From the NCBI GenBank assembly GCA_002423105.1, contig DIUT01000052.1, positions 1-6,671 on the forward strand: DNA of 6,671 nucleotides. Reading direction: 5' to 3'. The position numbers were made by a program, and so were the translations under genes. This stretch comes from Geobacter sp. UBA6151. Lineage in GTDB: Bacteria; Desulfobacterota; Desulfuromonadia; Geobacterales; Pseudopelobacteraceae. The notes below the pieces were generated by a model. The model did not search any database. It had not been told where the DNA came from and saw only the letters and a list, made by a program, of their open reading frames with translations. Positions 1 to 6,554 of this stretch are shown here, piece by piece; the stretch's first letter is position 1; each line of letters begins with the position of its first letter.

Positions 1-29
1 CTACTACAACCAGGATACGTCAGAATAAC

Positions 30-1364
30 ATGAAAAAAGTTGCAAGTGCTGTATCTCTGAATGAAACCCTGCCGAGGGGCGGCGCAATAAAACGGCGTAA
101 AATCTCGGAAAAGCTGTATGTGGACTTTTACTATTTCGGTGTCAGGATCACCAAATCAACCGGCCTTGACGATACACCGCAAAACCGGGAAAAAGTCCGC
201 TCGTTCCTTGACAAATCAATGCAGAAAATCGAGAACCGAACTTTCAAGTTTGCGGAAGCGTTCCCAGGTGCGACCCGTAAAGAGAAAAAGTTCTTCTCTG
301 AACTGGAAGGGCAACAATTCCACCCGGAACCTCAGCATGTGAATTTTGGAGAGTATGCAAAGGCATGGATGAAAAAAGTCATTCCGACCTTTGAATCTCC
401 GACAAAGCGCAATGATTATGAATCAGCCCTGAATTCCCGGATTCTTCCATACTTCAGAAAAAAGAACTTCTACCAGATCACCAGCATGGAGCTTCAAGAG
501 TTTGCCACCTCCATGAAGAAGAAATCCGGTAAAGACAAGGGCAAGCCACTTGCACGGCAACGGATACAAAACATCCTGATTCCGCTTCGCCGGATATGGG
601 AAGACGCTGCCGACCAGCACCGCTGGAACATCCGCAATCCCTTTGAAACCATCAACAAGCATTTGCCATCAAAACCACGCAAGAGAAACAATAAGGTGTT
701 CCGGTTTTATGAATGGCAGGTGTTTATTGCACATGCTCCAGCTTTTTTCCGGCCACATCTGGAATTTCTGATAATGACCGGCCTGTCTGCAAGTGAGCTT
801 GCCGGACTCAGAAAAGAGGATGTTTCAGAAAAGGCAATCACACTGAACCGCTCAATCGTGCTTGGCAAAGAAAAAGAACGGCTCAAGAATGATTACCGCT
901 TCCGGCGTATTCCCCTGACTGAATCCATCAGGCAGCTTGTGCAACAGGTGCAGATACTTACGCCAAACTCGCCTTATTTATTTCCCATGGAGAACGGCAA
1001 GGCATTTGATGGCAATTCATTCAGAAAGATAGTCTGGAACAAGGCTCTTGATGGGTCACAGTCAGCCTACAAGACACCGTATAGCACACGGCATACCTTC
1101 TGCGCCTGGGCGCTGACCATTGGCATGAATCCGATGAAATTGGTCAACCTGATGGGGCATTCAAGCAAGCAGATGGTGTATCAAGTGTACGGTGAATATG
1201 TGGAAGACCTGGAGGATGATGTGGAAGATATCATCAACTATTTCGGGGCAGATTTTCTGATAAAACCCGCAAAAAAACTGACCCCGCTACTATCTTATGG
1301 GGACAGTTTCGGGGTCAGTCAGCACCTTGCCACATCTAATATGTCTAATTCATTAGGTTTTTAA
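30..1364 (+). CDS. Tyrosine recombinase (phage/genomic-island integrase)
   Basis: This is a site-specific DNA recombinase that would integrate and excise a phage or island. The N-terminal segment at residues 20-60 (KRRKISEKLYVDFYYFGVRI region) resembles the arm-site DNA-binding domain of DUF3596-type integrases. A SAM-like core-binding domain spans about 105-210 and the catalytic domain about 225-392. Visible catalytic residues are K286, R354 in YSTRH, H377 in GHSS and the nucleophile Y387 in VYGEY, exactly 10 residues after H377. The first catalytic Arg, expected in the TG-x-R motif, is Ser253 (TGLS), and the box II His is Tyr351, a common variant. The tail after about residue 410 looks unstructured. 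The stop codon abuts the tRNA-Gly CCA end, as expected for an element inserted in that tRNA. The frame stays open to the left window edge and the only SD-like AGGA (12-15) is far from this ATG, so the true start may lie upstream. It is more A-rich than its neighbours, consistent with transfer. The family call is firm; activity is uncertain. Confidence 0.93.
   Translation: MKKVASAVSLNETLPRGGAIKRRKISEKLYVDFYYFGVRITKSTGLDDTPQNREKVRSFLDKSMQKIENRTFKFAEAFPGATRKEKKFFSELEGQQFHPEPQHVNFGEYAKAWMKKVIPTFESPTKRNDYESALNSRILPYFRKKNFYQITSMELQEFATSMKKKSGKDKGKPLARQRIQNILIPLRRIWEDAADQHRWNIRNPFETINKHLPSKPRKRNNKVFRFYEWQVFIAHAPAFFRPHLEFLIMTGLSASELAGLRKEDVSEKAITLNRSIVLGKEKERLKNDYRFRRIPLTESIRQLVQQVQILTPNSPYLFPMENGKAFDGNSFRKIVWNKALDGSQSAYKTPYSTRHTFCAWALTIGMNPMKLVNLMGHSSKQMVYQVYGEYVEDLEDDVEDIINYFGADFLIKPAKKLTPLLSYGDSFGVSQHLATSNMSNSLGF
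1271..1319 (-). terminator. Probable intrinsic terminator of the tRNA-Gly transcript, inside the integrase gene (antisense)
   Basis: A perfect 10-bp inverted repeat (ACTGACCCCG, 1277-1286, with its complement at 1310-1319) has a 23-nt loop. Read leftward, the stem is followed directly by a run of seven T (1271-1277, the first T being the last stem base). It lies 46 bp beyond the CCA end of the tRNA, so it is well placed to end the tRNA (and thrC read-through) transcript. Read rightward there is no T run, so it should not act on the integrase mRNA. The long loop makes it weaker than a textbook terminator. It could instead be, or also be, an inverted binding site for the integrase or excisionase. 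Confidence 0.55.
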
Positions 1365-1439
<75 letters not shown>

Positions 1440-1455
1440 TCAAGTAGAGGTTCGG

Positions 1456-1484
1456 TTTATAGCAGATGGCGTAACGCTCGTCAA
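1456..1484 (-). promoter_or_regulatory. Sigma-70 promoter of tRNA-Gly
   Basis: Read leftward, a -35 box TTGACG (1479-1484) and a -10 box TATAAA (1456-1461) are separated by exactly 17 bp. Transcription would begin near 1449, about 10 nt before the mature tRNA 5' end at 1439. The -35 box begins only 13 bp after the thrC stop codon. Confidence 0.8.
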
Positions 1485-1497
1485 CAGAACCGTTCAG

Positions 1498-2880
1498 CTA
1501 CGCCATGGTGCGCACGATGTACTCCCGCAGTGCCGTCAGGTCGGCAGGCAAGCGATCGCAACGGGTGGACAGTCCGTGCAATTGGGCGATGGATTCCGGC
1601 ATCGGCACCGGCGCGCCGGTGGCAGCAACCACCGCTTCATCAAATTTGGCCGGATGGGCCGTTGCCAGACAGATCAATGGGGTGTCACCGGCAGACAGTC
1701 CCTGGGCAGCACGTACACCGACGGCGGTGTGCGGGTCCAGCAGGTAGCCGGTGTCCCGCTTGAAGGCGCCGATGGTTTCCAGGGTTTGTGCCCTGTTTAC
1801 GGAGGCGGAACAGAAATCCTTTTGCAACTGCGCAATTTCCCTGTCGCTGAAGCTGATCCTGCCTTCCGCCTTCAACTGGCTGAAGGCCGCCTGTACCCGT
1901 GTGCTGTCCTGGTTGAACAAGTAGAACAGGTAACGCTCGAAGTTGGAAGCCACCTGGATATCCATGGAGGGGGAGAGGGTCTGCACCACGGAACCCACCG
2001 AGTAGTCGCCGCTGGTGATGCAGCGGGTGAGGATGTTGTTTTCGTTGGTGGCCAGTAGCAGCTTTTCTACCGGCAATCCCATTCTGGTCGCCACATAGCC
2101 AGCAAAGATGTCGCCGAAGTTGCCGGTGGGGACGGAGAAGATCACCTTCTGGCCTGTTTTTGCCACTTTCAGCCAGGCGTAGATGTAATAGACCACCTGG
2201 GCCAGCACCCGCGCCCAGTTGATGGAGTTGACTGCCCCCAGGGAATATTTCTGCTTGAACTCCAGATCCCCCATCAGCGCCTTGACCATATCCTGGCAAT
2301 CGTCAAAGGTGCCGTCCATGGCGATGTTGTGCACGTTGGCATCAAGGACGCTGGTCATCTGCAACGCCTGTACCGGCGAGGTCTTGCCGTGGGGATGCAG
2401 GATGAAGATGGTGATGCCGTCCTTGCCGCGCACGCCGTGGATAGCGGCGCTGCCGGTGTCGCCGGAGGTTGCCCCCAGGATGGTCATGGTTTCGTTGCGT
2501 TCCTTCAGGATGTACTCAAACAGATTGCCTAGAAACTGCAAGGCCACATCCTTGAAGGCCAGGGTGACACCGTGGAACAGTTCCAGGATATGGACGCCGT
2601 CATGCCTGACCACCGGCGTTACATCGGGGTGACTAAAGGTGGCATAGGACCGGTTGATCAATTCCCGCAGGTCAGCGGCAGGAATGTCATCCACAAATCT
2701 GGAGATGATAGTGAAGGCCAACTCTTGATAGGAACAGCCGCGCCAGGATTCGAGCTGCTCCGGCGAAAAGGTCGGGATTGATTCGGGAAGCAACAGGCCG
2801 CCGTCATCGGCCAACCCCATCATGACGGCATCTTTGAAGCGAAGCGGCGCAATTCCGCCGCGGGTGCTGATATAACGCAT
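1498..2880 (-). CDS. thrC: Threonine synthase
   Basis: This PLP-dependent enzyme converts O-phospho-L-homoserine and water to L-threonine and phosphate, the last step of threonine synthesis, in the cytoplasm. The protein is 460 aa, in the range of the longer E. coli/yeast-type ThrC. Numbered from the chosen ATG, it shows the N-terminal YISTRGG motif, the PLP-binding lysine K110 in LAFKD, the SGDTGSA loop (about 139-145) and the GNFGD loop (about 253-257) expected to hold the cofactor phosphate. The C-terminal part contains LDPHTAVG and LATAHPAKF, typical of the family. The frame has a GTG five codons earlier, but the ATG at 2880 has an AAAGGA ribosome site 6 nt upstream that overlaps that extension, so ATG is preferred. 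It follows a YdcF-family gene with a 65-bp gap that contains its own candidate promoter. No terminator is visible between its stop and the tRNA-Gly gene. Confidence 0.96.
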   Translation of the reverse strand: MRYISTRGGIAPLRFKDAVMMGLADDGGLLLPESIPTFSPEQLESWRGCSYQELAFTIISRFVDDIPAADLRELINRSYATFSHPDVTPVVRHDGVHILELFHGVTLAFKDVALQFLGNLFEYILKERNETMTILGATSGDTGSAAIHGVRGKDGITIFILHPHGKTSPVQALQMTSVLDANVHNIAMDGTFDDCQDMVKALMGDLEFKQKYSLGAVNSINWARVLAQVVYYIYAWLKVAKTGQKVIFSVPTGNFGDIFAGYVATRMGLPVEKLLLATNENNILTRCITSGDYSVGSVVQTLSPSMDIQVASNFERYLFYLFNQDSTRVQAAFSQLKAEGRISFSDREIAQLQKDFCSASVNRAQTLETIGAFKRDTGYLLDPHTAVGVRAAQGLSAGDTPLICLATAHPAKFDEAVVAATGAPVPMPESIAQLHGLSTRCDRLPADLTALREYIVRTMA

Positions 2881-2886
2881 GTACAA

Positions 2887-2892
2887 TCCTTT
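2887..2892 (-). promoter_or_regulatory. Ribosome binding site deciding the thrC start
   Basis: AAAGGA lies 6 nt upstream of the ATG at 2878-2880. It falls inside the reading frame that would begin at GTG 2893-2895, and that GTG has no purine-rich site before it, so the ATG is the likelier start. Confidence 0.75.
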
Positions 2893-2919
2893 CACGGAGC
2901 TATCTTTAAAGAAGCTAAA

Positions 2920-2928
2920 TTTATAGCA
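2920..2928 (-). promoter_or_regulatory. Candidate extended -10 promoter of thrC
   Basis: Read leftward, TGCTATAAA matches the extended -10 form (TG-n-TATAAT) with one mismatch in the hexamer. No good -35 hexamer lies 17 bp upstream, as is often the case for extended -10 promoters. The start would be near 2913, giving a leader of about 33 nt. It sits in the only gap between the YdcF-family gene and thrC. Confidence 0.45.
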
Positions 2929-2945
2929 GGTTTTGGTGTAAAAGG

Positions 2946-3542
2946 CTAGATGCTGACCGGACGCAGTTCGCCGGGAGCCATAAGGAAGAATATCCTGAAC
3001 AGGCAGTATTTATAGAATTCGGAAAAAAGCAGTCTGAAGCTGCCCTCATGCTGCCACCACTGCTCCTTGACGTTCGCGCTGTCCACCGGGTAGGGATAGA
3101 TGGCCACATCTCGCGGCAATGCATGGCGAAAAAGGATTGCAGCCCGTTTTAAATGATAACGGGAGGTGATCAGCAGCACGGAACGGACGTCATAGGCTGC
3201 AAGGACGTCGCGGGCATAGATGGCGTTTTCCAGAGTGTTGCGGGATGCTTTTTCGAGGATGACCCGGTCTGCCGGAGGGTCGCCCGCTTTGGGGCGGTAG
3301 AGGTCGCTTTTGCGCACCAGCGGATCGACCCCTACCAGGAACAGTTGCTTTCCTTTGCCGTCCCGGAAAAGACGAACCCCTTCCTCAACCCGTCCCCGGC
3401 CACCAGCCAGCACCACGATGGCATCGGCCTGCACCAGGCGCGGGCTGGCGGAAAAGGTTTTGTAGGCGAAGTCTACAAAAAGTGCAGTGATAATCAAAAA
3501 AGCGATCACCAGCAACGAAAGGAATGCCTTGAATATCTTCAT
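2946..3542 (-). CDS. YdcF/ElyC/SanA-family membrane-anchored protein (DUF218)
   Basis: This 198-aa protein of the DUF218 family is known mainly from E. coli YdcF, SanA and ElyC, the last two linked to envelope integrity and peptidoglycan or lipid carrier metabolism. The exact biochemical role of this member is unknown. One hydrophobic N-terminal segment (about residues 6-24) should anchor it in the inner membrane with the domain outside. Family motifs follow: ADAIVVLAGG with GRVEEGVRLF (39-59), RNTLENA (101-107) and the conserved LLITSRYHLKRA (123-134). The C-terminus has another aromatic and hydrophobic stretch (about 171-188) that may pack on the membrane. The ATG at 3542 has a purine-rich AAGGGGA 11-12 nt upstream, which is rather distant. 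It lies upstream of thrC in the same direction and may be cotranscribed with it, though thrC seems to have its own promoter. It is divergent from rpmB across 79 bp. Confidence 0.88.
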   Translation of the reverse strand: MKIFKAFLSLLVIAFLIITALFVDFAYKTFSASPRLVQADAIVVLAGGRGRVEEGVRLFRDGKGKQLFLVGVDPLVRKSDLYRPKAGDPPADRVILEKASRNTLENAIYARDVLAAYDVRSVLLITSRYHLKRAAILFRHALPRDVAIYPYPVDSANVKEQWWQHEGSFRLLFSEFYKYCLFRIFFLMAPGELRPVSI

Positions 3543-3606
3543 GGTTTACTATTTTCCCCTTGCATCAATACCATGATTCTGATAAAAGAATTTGTTCAGT
3601 TAGCAC

Positions 3607-3613
3607 GGGAGGT
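3607..3613 (+). promoter_or_regulatory. Ribosome binding site of rpmB
   Basis: GGGAGGT is a strong Shine-Dalgarno sequence 8 nt before the rpmB ATG. It fits a highly expressed ribosomal protein gene and fixes the start. Confidence 0.8.
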
Positions 3614-3621
3614 CAGGACCC

Positions 3622-3813
3622 ATGTCAAGAAAATGTGAAGTCTGCGGCAAAGGCCCCAGCACCGGTAACAATGTCAGCCACGCCAACAACAAGTCGCGTA
3701 CCACCTGGTATCCCAACTTGCAGAAGGTGAAGGCTGTGAACAATGGTACGGTGCGTACTGTCAAGGTCTGCACCCGCTGTATTCGGTCCAACGCTGTCAC
3801 CAAGGCGCTGTAG
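3622..3813 (+). CDS. rpmB: 50S ribosomal protein L28 (bL28)
   Basis: bL28 is a small basic protein of the large ribosomal subunit. At 63 aa it is a typical short, complete bL28. It starts MSRKCEVCGKGPSTGNNVSH and has the conserved KSRTTWYPNLQKVK segment that contacts rRNA. Four cysteines in two CxxC pairs (C5/C8 in CEVC and C52/C55 in CTRC) mark it as the zinc-binding C+ form of L28. In some bacteria this form coexists with, or is replaced under zinc limitation by, a cysteine-free paralogue. No such paralogue is in this window. It is a single-gene unit: divergent from the YdcF-family gene, with a strong ribosome site and a strong terminator 20 bp after the stop. No rpmG (L33) follows, although the two are paired in some other bacteria. 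Confidence 0.97.
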   Translation: MSRKCEVCGKGPSTGNNVSHANNKSRTTWYPNLQKVKAVNNGTVRTVKVCTRCIRSNAVTKAL

Positions 3814-3833
3814 TTCCGATTCAGCCGGAAAAT

Positions 3834-3876
3834 CAAAAGGAGCCGTGCGGTTACATGAACCGCACGGCTCCTTTTG
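3834..3876. terminator. Bidirectional intrinsic terminator between rpmB and ridA
   Basis: A perfect 19-bp stem (3834-3852 with 3858-3876) encloses a 5-nt loop. The arms carry a GC-rich centre and A/T-rich outer ends, so both strands end in a T-rich tract (CCTTTTG then TTCTG rightward; CCTTTTG then ATTTT leftward). It lies between two convergent stop codons (3813 and 3889) and should stop both transcripts. Confidence 0.93.
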
Positions 3877-3888
3877 TTCTGTTCAGAT

Positions 3889-4263
3889 TTACAGTTCGGC
3901 AACGGCATCGATTTCAACCTGCGCGCCGCGCGGCAGCGCCGCCACTGCCACCGTGGCCCTGGCTGGTTTGGCCCCGCTGAAGTAGCTGCCATAGACTTCA
4001 TTCACCTGCGGAAAATCTGCCATATCCACCAGATAGATGGTGGCTTTCAGTACACGGTCAAAGCCCGTCCCCGCAGCAGCCAGTACCGCTCCCAGGTTTT
4101 TCATTACCTGTTCCGTTTCCTGCCGGATATCTCCGGACACCATTTCGCCGGTTTCCGGGCTCAGCGGAATCTGGCCGGAACAAAAAAGTAATCCATTGCT
4201 TTTGACTGCCTGCGAATAGGGTCCGATTGCCGCTGGAGCCTTGTCGGTCGTTATGATTTCCAT
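3889..4263 (-). CDS. ridA: RidA family reactive enamine/imine deaminase
   Basis: RidA (YjgF/YER057c/UK114) hydrolyses reactive enamine and imine intermediates such as 2-aminoacrylate, released by PLP enzymes, to keto acids and ammonia in the cytoplasm. The 124-aa protein has the usual family length. It starts MEIITTDKAPAAIGPYSQAV, with Y16 and S17 in the GPYSQA motif, and carries FCSGQIP, ETEQVMKNLGAVL and the C-terminal ARATVAVAALP-QVEIDAVA motif. The key substrate-binding Arg is R102, with Glu at E117. The reading frame is open 12 codons further, but the chosen ATG has a strong AAAGGAG 8 nt upstream. It follows the (p)ppGpp synthetase gene by 40 bp in the same direction with no terminator between, so the two are probably one transcript, ended by the strong hairpin after the ridA stop. 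Confidence 0.95.
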   Translation of the reverse strand: MEIITTDKAPAAIGPYSQAVKSNGLLFCSGQIPLSPETGEMVSGDIRQETEQVMKNLGAVLAAAGTGFDRVLKATIYLVDMADFPQVNEVYGSYFSGAKPARATVAVAALPRGAQVEIDAVAEL

Positions 4264-4271
4264 CTCTGAAG

Positions 4272-4278
4272 CTCCTTT
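4272..4278 (-). promoter_or_regulatory. Ribosome binding site deciding the ridA start
   Basis: AAAGGAG lies 8 nt before the ATG at 4261-4263. It supports this start over two upstream in-frame ATGs (4299 and 4281), which have no comparable site. The resulting N-terminus also matches the family. Confidence 0.8.
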
Positions 4279-4303
4279 CATTTGCAAGTTTTTCAACAAC
4301 CTC

Positions 4304-6454
4304 TTAATGCCTCATCCGTTCCACCTTGATGACCCCCTTAACCTTCATCAAAGAGTTGGTAACCTTGTTCAGATGGTTCAGGTCGGTGACATTGACTTCG
4401 AAGATGTTTTCACCCCGCTTGTCAACGGTGCTCTTGATCTGTGCGCTGACGATGTTTGCTTCGGCATTGGTGATGGCCAGGGTCATGTTGGCCAGAATTC
4501 CCTTCTCGTCATGGCACAGCACCCGTAACCGGACCGGCAGCGCAGCGCTCTTGCCCTTGGCCCAGGTCACATCAATGCGGCGTTCCGGATCACTTTCTGA
4601 CACAAAAGGACAATCAGCGGTGTGGATGGTCACCCCCTGGCCTCTGGTGATGAAACCGGCGATATCGTCGCCCGGCAACGGGTTGCAGCACTTGGCGTAG
4701 CGGATCATGATATCATCCATGCCGCCCACTTCAACGGCGCTGGATGATCGCCCTTTGAGTTTGTTGATGACGCTGGTGATACGGGATTCTTTTTGTTCCT
4801 GCCGAGCTTTCAGCCGTTCTGCAGGTACCAGCTTGCCGATGACCTGGTTGCTGGAGAGTTTACCGTAACCCACAGCGGCCAGCAGGTCGTCCTCGATATT
4901 AAAACCGAATTCCTGGGCCACCTCTTTCAACTCGCCGGACTTGATCAGCTTCTGCAGGTTCAGGGAGTATTTGCGGAACTCCTTCTCGCAAATTTCCCGT
5001 CCCAGCACCATGCTGCGCTTGCGTTCCTCGATCTTGATCCAGGCCCTGATTTTATTGCGTGCCCGCGACGAATGGACGATCTTCAGCCAGTCCTTGCTGG
5101 GGCTGTGGTGGGGAGAGGTGATAACTTCTACAATGTCGCCGGTGCTCAACTCGTACTTCAGCGGCACCAGTTTGCCGTTGACCTTGGCCCCTACGCAGCG
5201 GTGCCCCACATCGGTGTGCACGCTGTAGGCGAAATCGATCGGCGTTGATCCCTTGGGAAAACCCTTGACGTCCCCCTTGGGGGTGAAGACGTAGACCTCC
5301 TCGGGGAAGAGGTCAACCTTGACCGAATCCATGAACTCGCGGGAGTCCTGCAACTCATGTTGCCACTCCAGCAACTGCCGCAGCCAGGCAAAACGCTTGA
5401 CTTCCTTTTCGTCGTACCCTTTGCCTTCCTTGTATTTCCAATGGGCGGCGATGCCGGCGTCGGCCACGCGGTGCATCTCGAAGGTACGGATTTGCACTTC
5501 TATCCGGTCGCCATGGGGGCCGATCACGGTGGTGTGCAGTGACTGGTACATGTTGCCCTTGGGCATGGCGATGTAATCTTTGAATCGTCCCGGAATAGGC
5601 TTCCAGGAGGAATGGATGACCCCCAGAACTCCGTAGCAGTCCCGCAGATCATCAACCAGTACCCTGAAGGCGGTCAGGTCGTAAATTTCATCGATATCCA
5701 CGTTGCGTTTTTCCATCTTGCGCCAGATGGAATAGAGGTGTTTGCTGCGCCCGGACACTTCGCCGGTGATGCCGTGCTCCGCCAGTTTCTGCTGTATTTC
5801 CGCGCGAATCTCTTCCACATACCCTTTGCGTTCCTGGCGTTTCTGCTGAATCTTGGTTACCAGATCAGCGTAGATATCGGGATGCAGATAGCGGAAGGAA
5901 AGGTCCTCCAGCTCGGTTTTGATCCAGGAGATACCCAGCCGGTGGGCAATGGGGGCATAGATATCCATGGTTTCGCGGCTGATGGAGCGCTGCTTGATGT
6001 CCGGCTGAAACTGCATGGTGCGCATGTTGTGCAGCCGGTCAGCCAGTTTCACCAGAATTACCCGGATGTCGTTGGCCATGGCCAGCAGCATCTTGCGGAA
6101 GTTCTCCGCCTGATTCTCTTCCTTGGTCTTGAAGTGAATCTTGCTGATCTTGGTGACCCCCTCCACCAGATCGGCCACTTCCTGGCCGAACATCCCGGCC
6201 AGTTCTTCCGAGGTGGTCAGGGTGTCTTCGATGGTGTCATGGAGAAAGCCGGTGACGATACTGGGAACGTCGAGGCGCATGTTGGCCAGCAGGCCGGCCA
6301 CCTCAAGCGGGTGGATGATGTAGGGTTCGCCGGACAGACGGGTCTGCCCCTGATGCACCTTGGCGCAATAAACGTAGGCCTTGCGGATCAGGTTCAGGTC
6401 CGCAGAGGGGTTGTAGCTTGCTACCATATCCAGGATATCGTTAAGACGTATCAT
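4304..6454 (-). CDS. spoT: Bifunctional (p)ppGpp synthetase/hydrolase (RelA/SpoT homologue)
   Basis: This long RSH enzyme makes and degrades the alarmone (p)ppGpp in the stringent response. It is full length at 716 aa. The N-terminal HD hydrolase domain (about 20-180) keeps IIHP (H48), the HD pair H72-D73 in FLHDTIEDT and KLADRLHNMRT (136-146), so hydrolysis is likely intact. The synthetase domain (about 240-345) has YSIWRKM, YDLTAFRV, RFKDYIAMPKGNMYQSLHT and EVQIRT. The R290-F-K-D293 version of the loop is the bifunctional (SpoT/Rel) type, not the acidic ExDD type of monofunctional RelA. TGS follows (about 385-447), then the cysteine-containing regulatory region with YAKCCNPLPGD (C589, C590) and C615, and a C-terminal ACT domain (about 641-714). 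It lies downstream of rpoZ, as in the classic rpoZ-spoT order, and upstream of ridA. The ATG at 6454 has no recognisable Shine-Dalgarno, and a TGA occurs 7 codons upstream with no start between. The symbol could equally be rel or relA. Confidence 0.96.
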   Translation of the reverse strand: MIRLNDILDMVASYNPSADLNLIRKAYVYCAKVHQGQTRLSGEPYIIHPLEVAGLLANMRLDVPSIVTGFLHDTIEDTLTTSEELAGMFGQEVADLVEGVTKISKIHFKTKEENQAENFRKMLLAMANDIRVILVKLADRLHNMRTMQFQPDIKQRSISRETMDIYAPIAHRLGISWIKTELEDLSFRYLHPDIYADLVTKIQQKRQERKGYVEEIRAEIQQKLAEHGITGEVSGRSKHLYSIWRKMEKRNVDIDEIYDLTAFRVLVDDLRDCYGVLGVIHSSWKPIPGRFKDYIAMPKGNMYQSLHTTVIGPHGDRIEVQIRTFEMHRVADAGIAAHWKYKEGKGYDEKEVKRFAWLRQLLEWQHELQDSREFMDSVKVDLFPEEVYVFTPKGDVKGFPKGSTPIDFAYSVHTDVGHRCVGAKVNGKLVPLKYELSTGDIVEVITSPHHSPSKDWLKIVHSSRARNKIRAWIKIEERKRSMVLGREICEKEFRKYSLNLQKLIKSGELKEVAQEFGFNIEDDLLAAVGYGKLSSNQVIGKLVPAERLKARQEQKESRITSVINKLKGRSSSAVEVGGMDDIMIRYAKCCNPLPGDDIAGFITRGQGVTIHTADCPFVSESDPERRIDVTWAKGKSAALPVRLRVLCHDEKGILANMTLAITNAEANIVSAQIKSTVDKRGENIFEVNVTDLNHLNKVTNSLMKVKGVIKVERMRH

Positions 6455-6505
6455 GCCGAGGTGGGTATTCTGTCAGGATGTGCCATAGAAAGTAGTGGAA
6501 GGTAC

Positions 6506-6541
6506 AAAAAAGGAGGCCTGCTGCGGATGCGGCAGGCCTCC
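6506..6541 (-). terminator. Intrinsic terminator of rpoZ
   Basis: Read leftward, a 13-bp stem (6529-6541 with 6512-6524, one G-U pair) has a 4-base loop and is followed by six T (6506-6511). It starts 13 bp after the rpoZ stop codon. It separates rpoZ from the downstream (p)ppGpp synthetase gene, so the latter needs its own promoter in the 50 bp between, or depends on read-through. Confidence 0.9.
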
Positions 6542-6554
6542 CTGTTGTCGTGAA

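Noticed and set aside
1576..2058. Open frames on both strands overlapping thrC, including a 160-codon + frame
   Set aside because: They overlap the conserved threonine synthase frame, have low-complexity translations and lack ribosome sites.
2881..2895. GTG start for thrC giving five extra residues
   Set aside because: The ATG at 2880 has a well-placed AAAGGA inside this extension, and the protein then begins MRYISTRGG as is usual for ThrC.
3560..3588. Possible rpmB promoter TTGCAT / TAAAAG with 17-bp spacing
   Set aside because: Only three of six and four of six bases match the consensus hexamers. A promoter must be in this 79-bp gap, but I cannot place it with confidence.
3153..3638. A 161-codon + strand frame opposite the YdcF-family gene, running into rpmB
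   Set aside because: It is antisense to a recognisable DUF218 protein, overlaps the rpmB start out of frame and has no family features.
6470..6490. Possible sigma-54 promoter before the RSH gene (TGGCAC on the - strand)
   Set aside because: The -24 half matches, but the required GC of the -12 element is absent at the correct spacing.
5612..6553. A 313-codon open frame on the + strand opposite the (p)ppGpp synthetase gene
   Set aside because: It is fully antisense to a clearly conserved RSH protein, its translation resembles no domain I know, and long antisense frames are expected in GC-rich genes.
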